Below are positions 45,121-54,672 of a DNA stretch of 64,000 nucleotides, piece by piece. Source of the DNA: Neoroseomonas eburnea (lineage in GTDB: Bacteria; Pseudomonadota; Alphaproteobacteria; Acetobacterales; Acetobacteraceae); the NCBI RefSeq assembly GCF_018129005.1, contig NZ_JAAEDL010000025.1:1-64000 (forward strand). Reading direction: 5' to 3'. The notes under the pieces are model-generated. The model worked only from the letters and a program-made list of their open reading frames with translations. It did not search any database and was not told the DNA's origin. The position numbers and the translations under genes are program-made. How positions within the stretch are numbered: the first letter of the stretch is position 1; every line of letters begins with the position of its first letter.

Positions 45121-46185
45121 CTCGCAGCGGATAAGCACCGTCGAAGGATGCGCCTGCTCGCCAACCTCGGCCGCGGGGCGTTCCGCGCCGGGACTTTCCC
45201 GCATCAGCGGCGTCACGCCGTTGCGGCGCAGGAAGTCGATCGCCTCGGTGCCCTTCACGGCGAAATTCACGTTCTGCGGGATGTCGCCGGTGCTCTGAGC
45301 GATGCGCGCGGCGTTCAGCTTGGAGACGATGACGCCGATCACATTGCCCTGCCGGTCGAGCAGCGGCCCGCCGGAATTGCCCTGCTGCACCGGCGCGCTG
45401 ATCTGGAACTGCGTCTGGTTGTCGCGCAGGCCAGCGAGGGCACTGACCTCCCCGGTGGTCAGGGTGGGGCCGGAGGACAGCAGCCCGGCGAGCGGGAAGC
45501 CGTAGGTCACCACGCTTTCCCCGCGCCGCACCGGATTGGCGCGGAAGGCCAGCGCCGGACCCGGATTGCCCGGCACCCGCAGCAACGCGAGATCGCGCCT
45601 CGGGTCGATGGCGGGCCCCTCCGGCACGTTCAGGATCCGCCCCTCCGCCGAGGCGACGAAGAGGCGCCGGCAGGACTGCACGACATGGTAGTTCGTCAGC
45701 ACCTGATCGGCCCCGACCACGAAGCCGGTGCCGGTGCTGGCGCGCGCACGGGGGTCCGGACGGGGCGTTCCCGGCGGCACCGGGGCGGCCGCCGCGGCGG
45801 CGGGGGCGGGCAGGGGTGCCGGCTTGGCCTCCTCCGGCGCCGCAGCGCCCGGGGTCAGAACCATCAGGACAGTGCGGCTGGCGCAGATGTCGGCGTTGCG
45901 CTGCACCACCTCCTGCCCGTCCTGCAGCACCATGCGCAGGTCGAAATTGCAGCCCGCGCCCTCGGACGGGCGCAGGGAGAAGAAGGCGCCGGGCCGAAGC
46001 GGCCCGCGGTTCAGCAGGTTGCCCCCCCAGTCGGCACGGCCGCTGCGCACGGCATGCAACGCCACCGCCGGGGCCGCGGTGCGGTTGACGACGCGGAAGG
46101 GTTCGCCCTGCGCCAGCGCGGGCGGCGCGGCAAGGCCGCTCAGGACAAGGGCAAGGAGCAGACGGCGCGGCATTGGACGAGTCAT
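45115..46185 (-). CDS. Secreted S1C trypsin-like serine protease with N-terminal beta domain
   Basis: 356 residues. Signal peptide MPRRLLLALVLSGLAAPPALAQ (second Met at 46173 also possible). Residues about 27-115 form a domain shared with the next gene (EPFRVVNRTAAPAVALHAV, WGGNLLNRGPLRPGAFFSLRP, CNFDLRMVLQDGQEVVQRNADIC). After a Pro/Ala linker comes a trypsin-like protease: TNYHVVQ (His), PRRDLALLRV (Asp), QQGNSGGPLLD (Ser), so the triad is intact. No PDZ domain follows, unlike DegP. Periplasmic protein quality control or signalling is possible. The target is unknown. Confidence 0.88.
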   Translation of the reverse strand: MTRPMPRRLLLALVLSGLAAPPALAQGEPFRVVNRTAAPAVALHAVRSGRADWGGNLLNRGPLRPGAFFSLRPSEGAGCNFDLRMVLQDGQEVVQRNADICASRTVLMVLTPGAAAPEEAKPAPLPAPAAAAAAPVPPGTPRPDPRARASTGTGFVVGADQVLTNYHVVQSCRRLFVASAEGRILNVPEGPAIDPRRDLALLRVPGNPGPALAFRANPVRRGESVVTYGFPLAGLLSSGPTLTTGEVSALAGLRDNQTQFQISAPVQQGNSGGPLLDRQGNVIGVIVSKLNAARIAQSTGDIPQNVNFAVKGTEAIDFLRRNGVTPLMRESPGAERPAAEVGEQAHPSTVLIRCER

Positions 46186-46680
46186 GTCGGCTGCGGCGCA
46201 CCGGTGTCAATCGCGACGCCGCGATGCCCGGCGGCGCCCGCCCGGCCCACCGGCCGGCATGCGGTCGCGGCTGGCGCGGGACGGTACTGCGCGTGGGGCG
46301 GCAGCCCGTGGGCACGGAGCGATCGCGGGGGAAGGGCGAAGGCGCCTTGCCCCTCCGCGCCACCCCGCCAAAGGCCACAGGGCTTCTGTCATACCAGCGG
46401 CACGAGTTCTTGCCTCGTGCCGAGGCCGCGAATGCGGCCCGGCGTCTGAGGGCAGGAAAAGCCTCATGCCAACGGTCGCGAATAGCGGCCGTTGGAAAAA
46501 GCGATTACCTGGCGCCGGGCCCATGGTCGGCGACCGGCAATGGCCGAACCGCCGTGCCGGGCGCCGATTCCCCGCGGTCCAGGGGCCCGCCGGCCCCTGG
46601 CGGGGTGGCTTGGAGGGGCAGAGCCCCTCCAGTCCCTGTGCACCCATAGGGAGGGCCTCGATGCCGCTTCATGCGGCCGT
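46186..46680. other. Gene-free stretch of nested repeats
   Basis: About 495 bp between two genes encoding the same exported domain. From 46330 a family A-like left arm (CCTTGCCCCTCCGCGCCACCCCGCCAAAGGCC), then a reversed family D copy, then a family A-like right arm (GGGGCCCGCCGGCCCC, GGAGGGGCAGAGCCCCTCC). No reading frame looks real. Confidence 0.6.
46388..46500 (-). repeat. Repeat family D, reversed, inside family A arms
   Basis: Reads CATACCAGCGGCACGAG, CCTCGTGCCGAGGCCGCG, GGCGTCTGAGGGC and ACGGTCGCGAATAGCGGCCGTTGG, the reverse complement of family D copies at 51248 and 62735. The flanking bases on each side look like the two halves of a family A element. Confidence 0.6.
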
Positions 46681-47070
46681 TCAGCGTGGTACGGCGGCCG
46701 GAGCGCGGTCGCCCCTGCCCGGCTCCGGCGCGTCGGGCGCGGAGGGGAGCGCCATCTCGACCGCCCGCTCGGCACAGATGTCGGCCCCGCGGCGCGTGAT
46801 CTCCCGCCCATCCTGCAACACCAGGCGGAGGTCGAAACGGCAGCCCGCGCGCTCCCCGGGGCGGAGGGAGAAGAAGGCGCCCGGCGCGAGCGGCCCGCGG
46901 TTCAGCAGGTTGGCGCCCCACGCCTCCCGCCCGCTCGGCACTGCGTAGAGCTCGGTGGCGGGCAGGGCGCTGCGGTTGACGACGCGGAAGGGCTCGTTCT
47001 GCGCCAGGGCCGGTGCCGCCCCGAGGGCCAGCGCCAGCGCGAGCGGGAAAAAGCGATGCGGAGCCGTCAT
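46681..47070 (-). CDS. Small exported protein, paralogue of the protease N-domain
   Basis: 129 residues. Signal peptide MTAPHRFFPLALALALGAAPALAQ, then one copy of the domain also found at the N-terminus of the neighbouring protease: NEPFRVVNRSALPATELYAVPSGREAWGANLLNRGPLAPG-type sequence followed by CRFDLRLVLQDGREITRRGADIC, including two conserved Cys that could pair. It has no protease part. Similar short Tat/Sec-exported proteins are common in Rhodospirillales, with unknown function. Binding of the same ligand as the protease, or regulating it, is inferred. Confidence 0.78.
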   Translation of the reverse strand: MTAPHRFFPLALALALGAAPALAQNEPFRVVNRSALPATELYAVPSGREAWGANLLNRGPLAPGAFFSLRPGERAGCRFDLRLVLQDGREITRRGADICAERAVEMALPSAPDAPEPGRGDRAPAAVPR

Positions 47071-47116
47071 GGTCCATCGGTGTCGGCCACGCGGCCGGTG
47101 GCGTCAATCATCGGCC

Positions 47117-47148
47117 TTGACCTTCCCATGATGGGAATCCCCACATGG
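47117..47148 (+). promoter_or_regulatory. CueR-type copA promoter/operator
   Basis: TTGACC (-35, 47117-47122) is followed by TTCCCATGATGGGAA (47123-47137), a 15-bp perfect palindrome, and a -10 region near 47142-47148 with the long 19-20 bp spacing that MerR-type activators correct. ACCTTCCC is the usual CueR half-site. It lies 20 bases before the copA ATG and the regulator is encoded in the same operon. Confidence 0.8.
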
Positions 47149-47167
47149 TGCGGCGACGAGGACCATC

Positions 47168-49536
<2,369 letters not shown>

Positions 49537-49540
<4 letters not shown>

Positions 49541-49926
49541 ACATCGGCGAGGCGGCCGGCGCCTCCGGCGTCTCGGCCAAGATGATCCGGCATTACGAAG
49601 CGATCGGGCTGCTGACGGCGGCGCGCAGCGCCAACGGCTACCGCGTCTACAATGATCGCGAGGTCGCGGTGCTGCGCTTCATCCGCCATGCGCGCGACCT
49701 CGGCTTCCCGCTCGAGGATGTGCGCAGGCTGCTCGCGCTGTGGCAGGACCGCGGCCGCGCCAGCGCCGAGGTGAAGCGCCTTGCGCTGGCGCATGTCGAA
49801 GCGCTCGAGACCAAGGCAGAGTCACTGCGCACCATGGCTGCGAGCCTGCGCCACCTGGCCGCGCATTGCCACGGCGACGCGCGGCCCGACTGCCCGATCC
49901 TGGATGACCTCGCGCGCAAGGAGTGA
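49537..49926 (+). CDS. cueR: CueR, copper-responsive MerR regulator
   Basis: 129 residues, start overlapping the copA stop (ATGA). MerR helix-turn-helix MNIGEAAGASGVSAKMIRHYEAIGLL, dimerisation helix, and metal loop C111-x7-C119 (CHGDARPDCPI). A Ser at residue 76 (RASAEVK) aligns with the Ser that gives monovalent-ion selectivity in E. coli CueR, against Cys in ZntR. It therefore very probably activates the promoter at 47117 and so its own operon when Cu(I) rises. Confidence 0.93.
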
Positions 49927-49931
49927 GAGAG

Positions 49932-50147
49932 ATGGAAAAGACCAGCCCGCCGACCATCACGCTGAAGGTGGAAGGCATGTCGTGCGGCCACTGCGTCAAG
50001 GCCGTCACCGCCGCGATCCAGGCCAAGGACCCGGACGCGAAGGTGGTGGTGGACCTCGAGGGCGGCACCGTGAAGGCGGAGACCGTCCTGCCGCGCCACA
50101 CCGTGACCGTCGCCGTCGAGGAGGAAGGCTACGCCGTCAAGGCGTAG
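49932..50147 (+). CDS. copZ: CopZ-like copper chaperone
   Basis: 71-residue heavy-metal-associated domain protein: MEKTSPPTITLKVEGMSCGHC, with the GMSCGHC metal site near residue 15-21, one ferredoxin-like fold, no membrane segment. The ATG at 49932 is chosen over the GTG at 49923 because AAGGAG ends six bases before it; that ribosome site includes the cueR stop region. It delivers Cu(I) to CopA. Confidence 0.92.
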   Translation: MEKTSPPTITLKVEGMSCGHCVKAVTAAIQAKDPDAKVVVDLEGGTVKAETVLPRHTVTVAVEEEGYAVKA

Positions 50148-50235
50148 CCCTCGGCGTCCGTTCGGGCAGGCCGCTGCCGAACGCGAGGATGCGCCATCCT
50201 GCGCATCCACGAACGGTCTCTCGGTGGGGCGGCGG
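50148..50235. repeat. Repeat family C fragment
   Basis: Begins just after the copZ stop with AGCCCTCGGCG, contains a GGATGCGCCATCCTGCGCATCC hairpin and ends CACGAACGGTCTCTCGG, the family C tail. A likely terminator of the copper operon, although no T-tract follows. Confidence 0.6.
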
Positions 50236-50363
50236 CTCCGGGGCAGCGGCCCCGGGGCGAACGCGCGAGGCACGATCACCCCACGCCTCCGGCGCGCCGG
50301 TTTCGCGCAGCCAAGGCGCACGGAGATGCGCCGCCGCGCGCGGGAGCGCCCACAAGAACCCCG

Positions 50364-50377
50364 TTGATCTGAATCAA
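50364..50377 (+). promoter_or_regulatory. Perfect FNR/ANR box
   Basis: TTGATCTGAATCAA matches the FNR consensus TTGAT-N4-ATCAA in all ten positions. It is centred about 59 bases upstream of the ATG of a Crp/Fnr-family gene, a likely autoregulation site. The A/T-rich box stands out in very GC-rich sequence. Confidence 0.8.
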
Positions 50378-50428
50378 CCCCCCCTTGCTCCGGCGCTGCA
50401 ATGCTTTCCGCATGCGGAAGACAGGCCC

Positions 50429-51133
50429 ATGCCGGCGATGCGCGCAGCCAACGGGGTGAGGGAGGTCGGCGCCCTGCTCGGCGCGGCATCGGCCGAGACG
50501 CGCGAGCGGCTCCTCGACGGCGCGGCGCCGATCGCGCTGCCGCGCGGCGCGACGATCTTCATCCAGGATTCGCCGGCGGATGCTCTGCACGTGCTGCTGC
50601 ACGGCTCGGTCGGGCTCAGCACGGTGGAGGATGGCGGCGTGCCGACGATGGTGGAGATCCTCGTCCCCGGCGAGGCCTTCTCCATTCCCGCGGTGATGCT
50701 GCGACTGCCGAACCCGGTGACCGCGGTCACTCTTGCTCCCTCACGCCTCATCGCCCTGCCGGCGCAGGAGGTGCGCGAGGCCGCCGCCGCCGATCCCGGC
50801 CTGATGCATGCGGCGATGGAGCAGATGGCGCGGCAGTGGCGGCTGATGCTCGACCAGGTGGTGGATCTCAAGACACGGGATGCGACGCAGCGCGCCGCGC
50901 ATTTCCTGGCGCGCCGGCTGGTCAGCCCGCGCGGCGCGGTGGAACTGCCGGAACCGCGTGCGGCGATCGCGGCCAGGCTCGGCATGACGCCGGAGAGCCT
51001 GTCGCGCGCCCTGCACGGGCTGGAAGCGGCGGGGCTGCTGCGCCTGCATGGCCGCCGGGTGGACGTGCCGGATCGCGCCGCGCTGCTGCGCGTGGCCCTG
51101 CCGCGGACCGAGGCCCGTCCTCGCCCGGCCTGA
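50429..51133 (+). CDS. Crp/Fnr-family transcriptional regulator
   Basis: 234 residues. cNMP-binding-type beta-roll (about 30-125; LPRGATIFIQDSPADALHVLLHGSVGLS), long dimerisation helix (125-160), and C-terminal winged helix with recognition helix TPESLSRALHGL. The recognition helix has E189-x2-S192-R193, the Fnr-type ExxSR code for TTGAT. There is no cysteine anywhere, so it cannot bind an Fe-S cluster as FNR does; a DNR-like heme/NO sensor or redox-independent FixK-like protein is likely. The ATG at 50429 follows GGAAGACAGGCCC. A perfect FNR box lies just upstream. Confidence 0.9.
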   Translation: MPAMRAANGVREVGALLGAASAETRERLLDGAAPIALPRGATIFIQDSPADALHVLLHGSVGLSTVEDGGVPTMVEILVPGEAFSIPAVMLRLPNPVTAVTLAPSRLIALPAQEVREAAAADPGLMHAAMEQMARQWRLMLDQVVDLKTRDATQRAAHFLARRLVSPRGAVELPEPRAAIAARLGMTPESLSRALHGLEAAGLLRLHGRRVDVPDRAALLRVALPRTEARPRPA

Positions 51134-51465
51134 TGCCGGCCGGCCTTTCGGCTGATGCGCTATCGGAGTTTCGCCCGCGGCCGCCCCACCGCCCCCGCGC
51201 GCCATATCACCGAGCCTGGCCGATGAGGGCATCGGCAGGGCTTTTACCAGCGGCCGCCATTCGCGACCGCTGGTATCGGCCGTTTCATGCCCTCAGGCGC
51301 CGGGCGCAAACCTCCGGTCTGCTTGGCTTCGCCGGACCACCGGCGGTCCGCGTTCGCGGCCTCGGCACGGGTCAAGAACTCCTGCCGCACGCATCAGCGG
51401 CATGAGGGCTTCGCACCGTGCACCGCGCGTGGTGCCATGCGCCCCGACCGCCAGGGGGAAACAGC
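51134..51465. repeat. Intergenic region with repeat family D copy
   Basis: No gene. Family D core at about 51248-51410: AGCGGCCGCCATTCGCGACCGCTGG hairpin, CCCTCAGGCGCCGGGCGCAAACC, CTGCTTGGCTTCGCCGGA, ACCGGCGGTCCG, CTCGGCACGGG. The preceding bases (51178-51240) resemble those at 33410-33475. Confidence 0.65.
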
Positions 51466-52014
51466 ATGGCCCGCGTGCCCGACATGACCGTCAGCGACCT
51501 GAGGGAAGCCGACCGCGACCTGCTCAAGCGCAATATCGCGCTGCATCGCGCGCTGGCCAACAGCCCGAACGGAGCGCGCGCCTTCTCGGGCCTCGGGCAG
51601 TTCATCCGCTACGGTTCGGTGCTCGATGCGCGGCTGCGGGAGTTGGCGATCCTGCAGGTCGGCTGGCTCGCGCGCTCGGCCTACGAATGGTCGCACCATG
51701 TGAAGATCGGCTTCGACTTCGGCGTGACCGGGGACGACATCCGCGCGCTGATCGCCGAGAGCGACGGGCGCGGCAGCGCGCTCGATCCGCTGGCGAAGCT
51801 CGTGCTGCAAGCCGCGCGGGAAGCCTATGCGGGGCCCGGCATTTCCGAAGCCACCTTCGGGAAGCTGCGCGCGCATCTCGACAATGAGAGGCTGGTCGAC
51901 CTGGTGCTGGTCATCGCGTTCTACTGCGGGGTGGTGCGCGTGCTGGCGTCGCTCGATATCCGGGTGGAGCCCGAATACCAGCCCTACCTCGACAGGTTTC
52001 CGCTGCCGGCCTGA
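51466..52014 (+). CDS. Carboxymuconolactone decarboxylase/AhpD-like protein
   Basis: 182-residue all-helical CMD-family protein. The ATG at 51466 follows CAGGGGGAAACAGC. Core: LDARLRELAILQVGWLARSAYEWSHHVKIG; the AhpD-type CxxC is replaced by Ser/Ala (SAYEWSHH), so the peroxidase cysteines are missing and only the His is kept. It therefore resembles the YE/SHH-type CMD branch rather than true AhpD. The substrate is unknown. A family B repeat follows its stop. Confidence 0.85.
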   Translation: MARVPDMTVSDLREADRDLLKRNIALHRALANSPNGARAFSGLGQFIRYGSVLDARLRELAILQVGWLARSAYEWSHHVKIGFDFGVTGDDIRALIAESDGRGSALDPLAKLVLQAAREAYAGPGISEATFGKLRAHLDNERLVDLVLVIAFYCGVVRVLASLDIRVEPEYQPYLDRFPLPA

Positions 52015-52017
52015 CAA

Positions 52018-52203
52018 GGTCGGGGGGGTGAACCTCCCCCGAACCGCCCACCGCCGGCGGCGTTGCCGGACAACGCCGCCGGGGACCCCAAGCCCCCCCC
52101 CCCCTTTTTCTCTGGCCCCCGGGAACCGACTTCGGCTGTCAGTTCCCAGGTGCCAAGGAAGGTTGGGGGGTTCGGGGGGAAGTTCCCTTCCCCCCGACCT
52201 TCC
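52018..52203. repeat. Repeat family B copy with extra hairpin
   Basis: GGGGGGGTGAACCTCCCCC hairpin, an additional GGCGGCGTTGCC-type hairpin (GCCGGCGGCGTT/AACGCCGCCGG), a run of 14 C then TTTTT, the central GGGAACCGAC/GTCAGTTCCC hairpin, and GGGGGGAAGTTCCCTTCCCCCC. Longest of the four B copies. Confidence 0.8.
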
Positions 52204-52282
52204 CGCCACGCATGCCCCGGCCTCGCCCCGCGCATGCACCCCGCCCTCGACGCGCGCATCCCGCGCGGGCCAGCATGCCGAA

Positions 52283-53500
52283 ATGAACCCAGCCCTTCGT
52301 GCCGGCCTGCCCATCCTGATCGGCACGGCGGTGATGCTCTCCCTCGCCATGGGCGTGCGGCAGAGCCTTGGCCTCTTCATGACGCCGGCGACGCGCGATC
52401 TCGGCCTCGCGGTGGCCGAGTTCACCCTCGCCATCGCCGCGCAGAACCTCATCTGGGGGCTGTTGCAGCCCTTCGCCGGCGCGGCGGCCGCACGCTGGGG
52501 GTTCCGGCCGGTGCTGGTGGCGGGCGTTGTCGCCTATCTCCTCGGACTCGCGGCGATGGCGCTGGCTCAGGGCGCCTTCGCGCTGATGCTCGGTGCCGGC
52601 GTGCTCGTCGGCGTCGCGCTCGCCTGCACCGCGAGCGGTATGGCGCTGGCGGTCGCCTCCCGCCCCGTCCCGACCGCGTTGCGCTCGACCGCGCTCGGCA
52701 TGGTCTCGGCCGCGGGGTCCGTCGGGGCGCTGATCGCGGCGCCGATCGGCCAGGTGCTGGCCGAAGGCTGGGGCTGGCGCGCCGGAGTGTGGGGATTCCT
52801 GCTGCTCGGCCTCGCCATGGTGCCGGCGGCCTGGATCGCCGGGCGGGTGGATCGCGTGCCGCCGCCCCCGTTGCCGCCGGGGGAAGCGCCGGGCATGGGC
52901 GCCGCCCTGTCCCGGGCCATGACGCACACGCCCTTCCTCGTCATGGCCGGGGCCTATTTCGTCTGCGGGCTGCAGCTTGTCTTCCTCACCACGCACCTGC
53001 CCTCCTACCTCGAGATCTGCGGACAGGATCCGATGCTGTCGGCGAAGGCGCTCGGGACCATCGGCGGGTTCAACGTGCTCGGATCCCTGTTCTTCGGCTG
53101 GGCAGGCGGGCGATGGAGCAAGGGGGCGCTGCTGGGCGGCATCTACCTGACACGCTCCCTGGTGCTCGGGCTGTATTTCGCCTGGCCGCCGTCGGAGGCT
53201 TCGACCCTCGTCTTCGCGGCGATCATGGGCTTCCTCTGGCTCGGCGTGGCGCCGCTGGTCTCGGGCATGGTGATCGAGATGTTCGGCATGCGCTTCCAGG
53301 CGATGATCCAGGGCATCGCCTTCATGTCGCACCAGCTCGGCTCCTTCCTCGGCGCCTTCGGCGGCGGGGTGCTGTTCGACCTGAACGGCGACTACGTGCT
53401 CGCCTGGCAGCTCGGCGTCGGGATGGGGATGGTGGCGGGGGCGGTGCAGCTCGGCTACGCGCTGCCGCGCACCGGCCCGCCGAGGCCGGCCGCGGCCTGA
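52283..53500 (+). CDS. MFS transporter, oxalate/formate antiporter-like
   Basis: 405 residues, 12 predicted helices. The N-terminus MNPALRAGLPILIGTAVMLSLAMGVRQSLGLFMTPATRDLG is typical of the monocarboxylate/OxlT-type branch, as are GWGWRAGVWGFLLLGL and SYLEICGQDPMLSAKALGTIGGFNVLGSLFFGW. The central loop is Pro-rich. It probably moves a monocarboxylate. 68 bp separate it from the TRAP receptor gene, so an uptake pair is possible. Confidence 0.85.
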   Translation: MNPALRAGLPILIGTAVMLSLAMGVRQSLGLFMTPATRDLGLAVAEFTLAIAAQNLIWGLLQPFAGAAAARWGFRPVLVAGVVAYLLGLAAMALAQGAFALMLGAGVLVGVALACTASGMALAVASRPVPTALRSTALGMVSAAGSVGALIAAPIGQVLAEGWGWRAGVWGFLLLGLAMVPAAWIAGRVDRVPPPPLPPGEAPGMGAALSRAMTHTPFLVMAGAYFVCGLQLVFLTTHLPSYLEICGQDPMLSAKALGTIGGFNVLGSLFFGWAGGRWSKGALLGGIYLTRSLVLGLYFAWPPSEASTLVFAAIMGFLWLGVAPLVSGMVIEMFGMRFQAMIQGIAFMSHQLGSFLGAFGGGVLFDLNGDYVLAWQLGVGMGMVAGAVQLGYALPRTGPPRPAAA

Positions 53501-53568
53501 TCCTTTTCGCCAATGCCGGTTTCGCCTATGTGCCTGCCCGATCGTCGTTCCCTGGGAGGAAACCCCGC

Positions 53569-54672
53569 ATGAACCGTCGCGCCCTGGTGGGGGCAGCGGC
53601 CGCCGCCGCCCCCGCCGCACTCGCCGTCCCCTTGGCCGCACCCGCGCTGGCCCAGACGCAGATGCCCGAGGTGCGCTGGCGCCTCACCTCCTCCTTCCCG
53701 CGCAACCTCGACGTGCTGTTCGGCACGGCGGAAGGCATCGCGCGCCGGGTCGGCCAGCTGACGGACGGGAAGTTCCGCATCAGCGTCTTCCCGGGCGGCG
53801 AGATCGCCCCGCCGCTCGCCGCGCTCGACGCGGTGCAGTCGGGTTCGGTCGAATGCGCCCACACGGCGTCCTACTACTATGTCGGCAAGGATCCGACCTT
53901 CGCCTTCTTCACCGCCATGCCCTTCGGCATGAAGAGCCGCCAGTTCACCTCCTGGTGGCGGCATGGCGGCGGCAGCGAACTCGGCGCCGAGCTGTTCCGC
54001 GACTACAATGCGGTCGCCTTCACCGCCGGCGACACCGGCGCGCAGATGGGCGGCTGGTTCCGCAACGAGGTGCCGAACCTCGCCGCACTGCAGGGGTTGA
54101 AGTTCCGCATCGCCGGCTTCGCGGGGCAGGTGTTCCAGCGCCTCGGCGCGGCGCCGACGCAGGTGGCGGCGGCGGACATCTACCCCTCGCTCGAACGCGG
54201 CACGCTCGATGCCGTCGAGTTCGTCGGCCCGCATGACGACGAGAAGCTCGGCTTCGTGCGCGTCGCCCGCTACTACTACGCGCCCGGCTTCTGGGAACCG
54301 GGGGCGCGGCTGCACTTCATCGCCAACCAGCGCGCCTATGACGCGCTGCCGGATCTCTACAAGCACGCCATCGAGGTCGCCTGCAACGAGCAGGATTCCG
54401 AGATGCTGGCGCGCTACGACGACCTGAACCCGAAGGCGCTGCGCCGCCTGGTCGCCGCCGGCGCGCAGCTTCGCTTCTGGCCGCGCGACGTCATGCAGGC
54501 CGCCTGGCGCGCCGCGCACGAGGTCTACGACGAGACCAGCGGCCGCAACCCGCGCTTCAAGAAGGTGTGGGATTCCTACCGGCCGTATCGCGACGAGCTG
54601 TTCCAGTGGTTCCGCGTGGCGGAGAATTCCTTCGACAACTTCGCCTTCCCGGCGGCCGCGGCGCAGCGGTAG
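53569..54672 (+). CDS. TRAP transporter receptor, DctP/TakP-like
   Basis: 367 residues from the ATG at 53569 (GGGAGGA upstream). Signal peptide through ALAQTQ (about 30). DctP-family core: VRWRLTSSFPRNLDVLFGTAEGIARRVGQLTDGKFRISVFPGGEI, GWFRNEVPNLAALQGLKFRI, and ERGTLDAVEFVGPHDDEKLGF, close in style to the 2-oxoacid receptor TakP. It ends QWFRVAENSFDNFAF. No dctQ/dctM membrane genes are present. The stop TAG shares its G with the GTG of the next gene. Confidence 0.92.
   Translation: MNRRALVGAAAAAAPAALAVPLAAPALAQTQMPEVRWRLTSSFPRNLDVLFGTAEGIARRVGQLTDGKFRISVFPGGEIAPPLAALDAVQSGSVECAHTASYYYVGKDPTFAFFTAMPFGMKSRQFTSWWRHGGGSELGAELFRDYNAVAFTAGDTGAQMGGWFRNEVPNLAALQGLKFRIAGFAGQVFQRLGAAPTQVAAADIYPSLERGTLDAVEFVGPHDDEKLGFVRVARYYYAPGFWEPGARLHFIANQRAYDALPDLYKHAIEVACNEQDSEMLARYDDLNPKALRRLVAAGAQLRFWPRDVMQAAWRAAHEVYDETSGRNPRFKKVWDSYRPYRDELFQWFRVAENSFDNFAFPAAAAQR

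Noticed and set aside
51466-52014. AhpD alkylhydroperoxidase
   Set aside because: The CxxC pair required for AhpD activity is absent.
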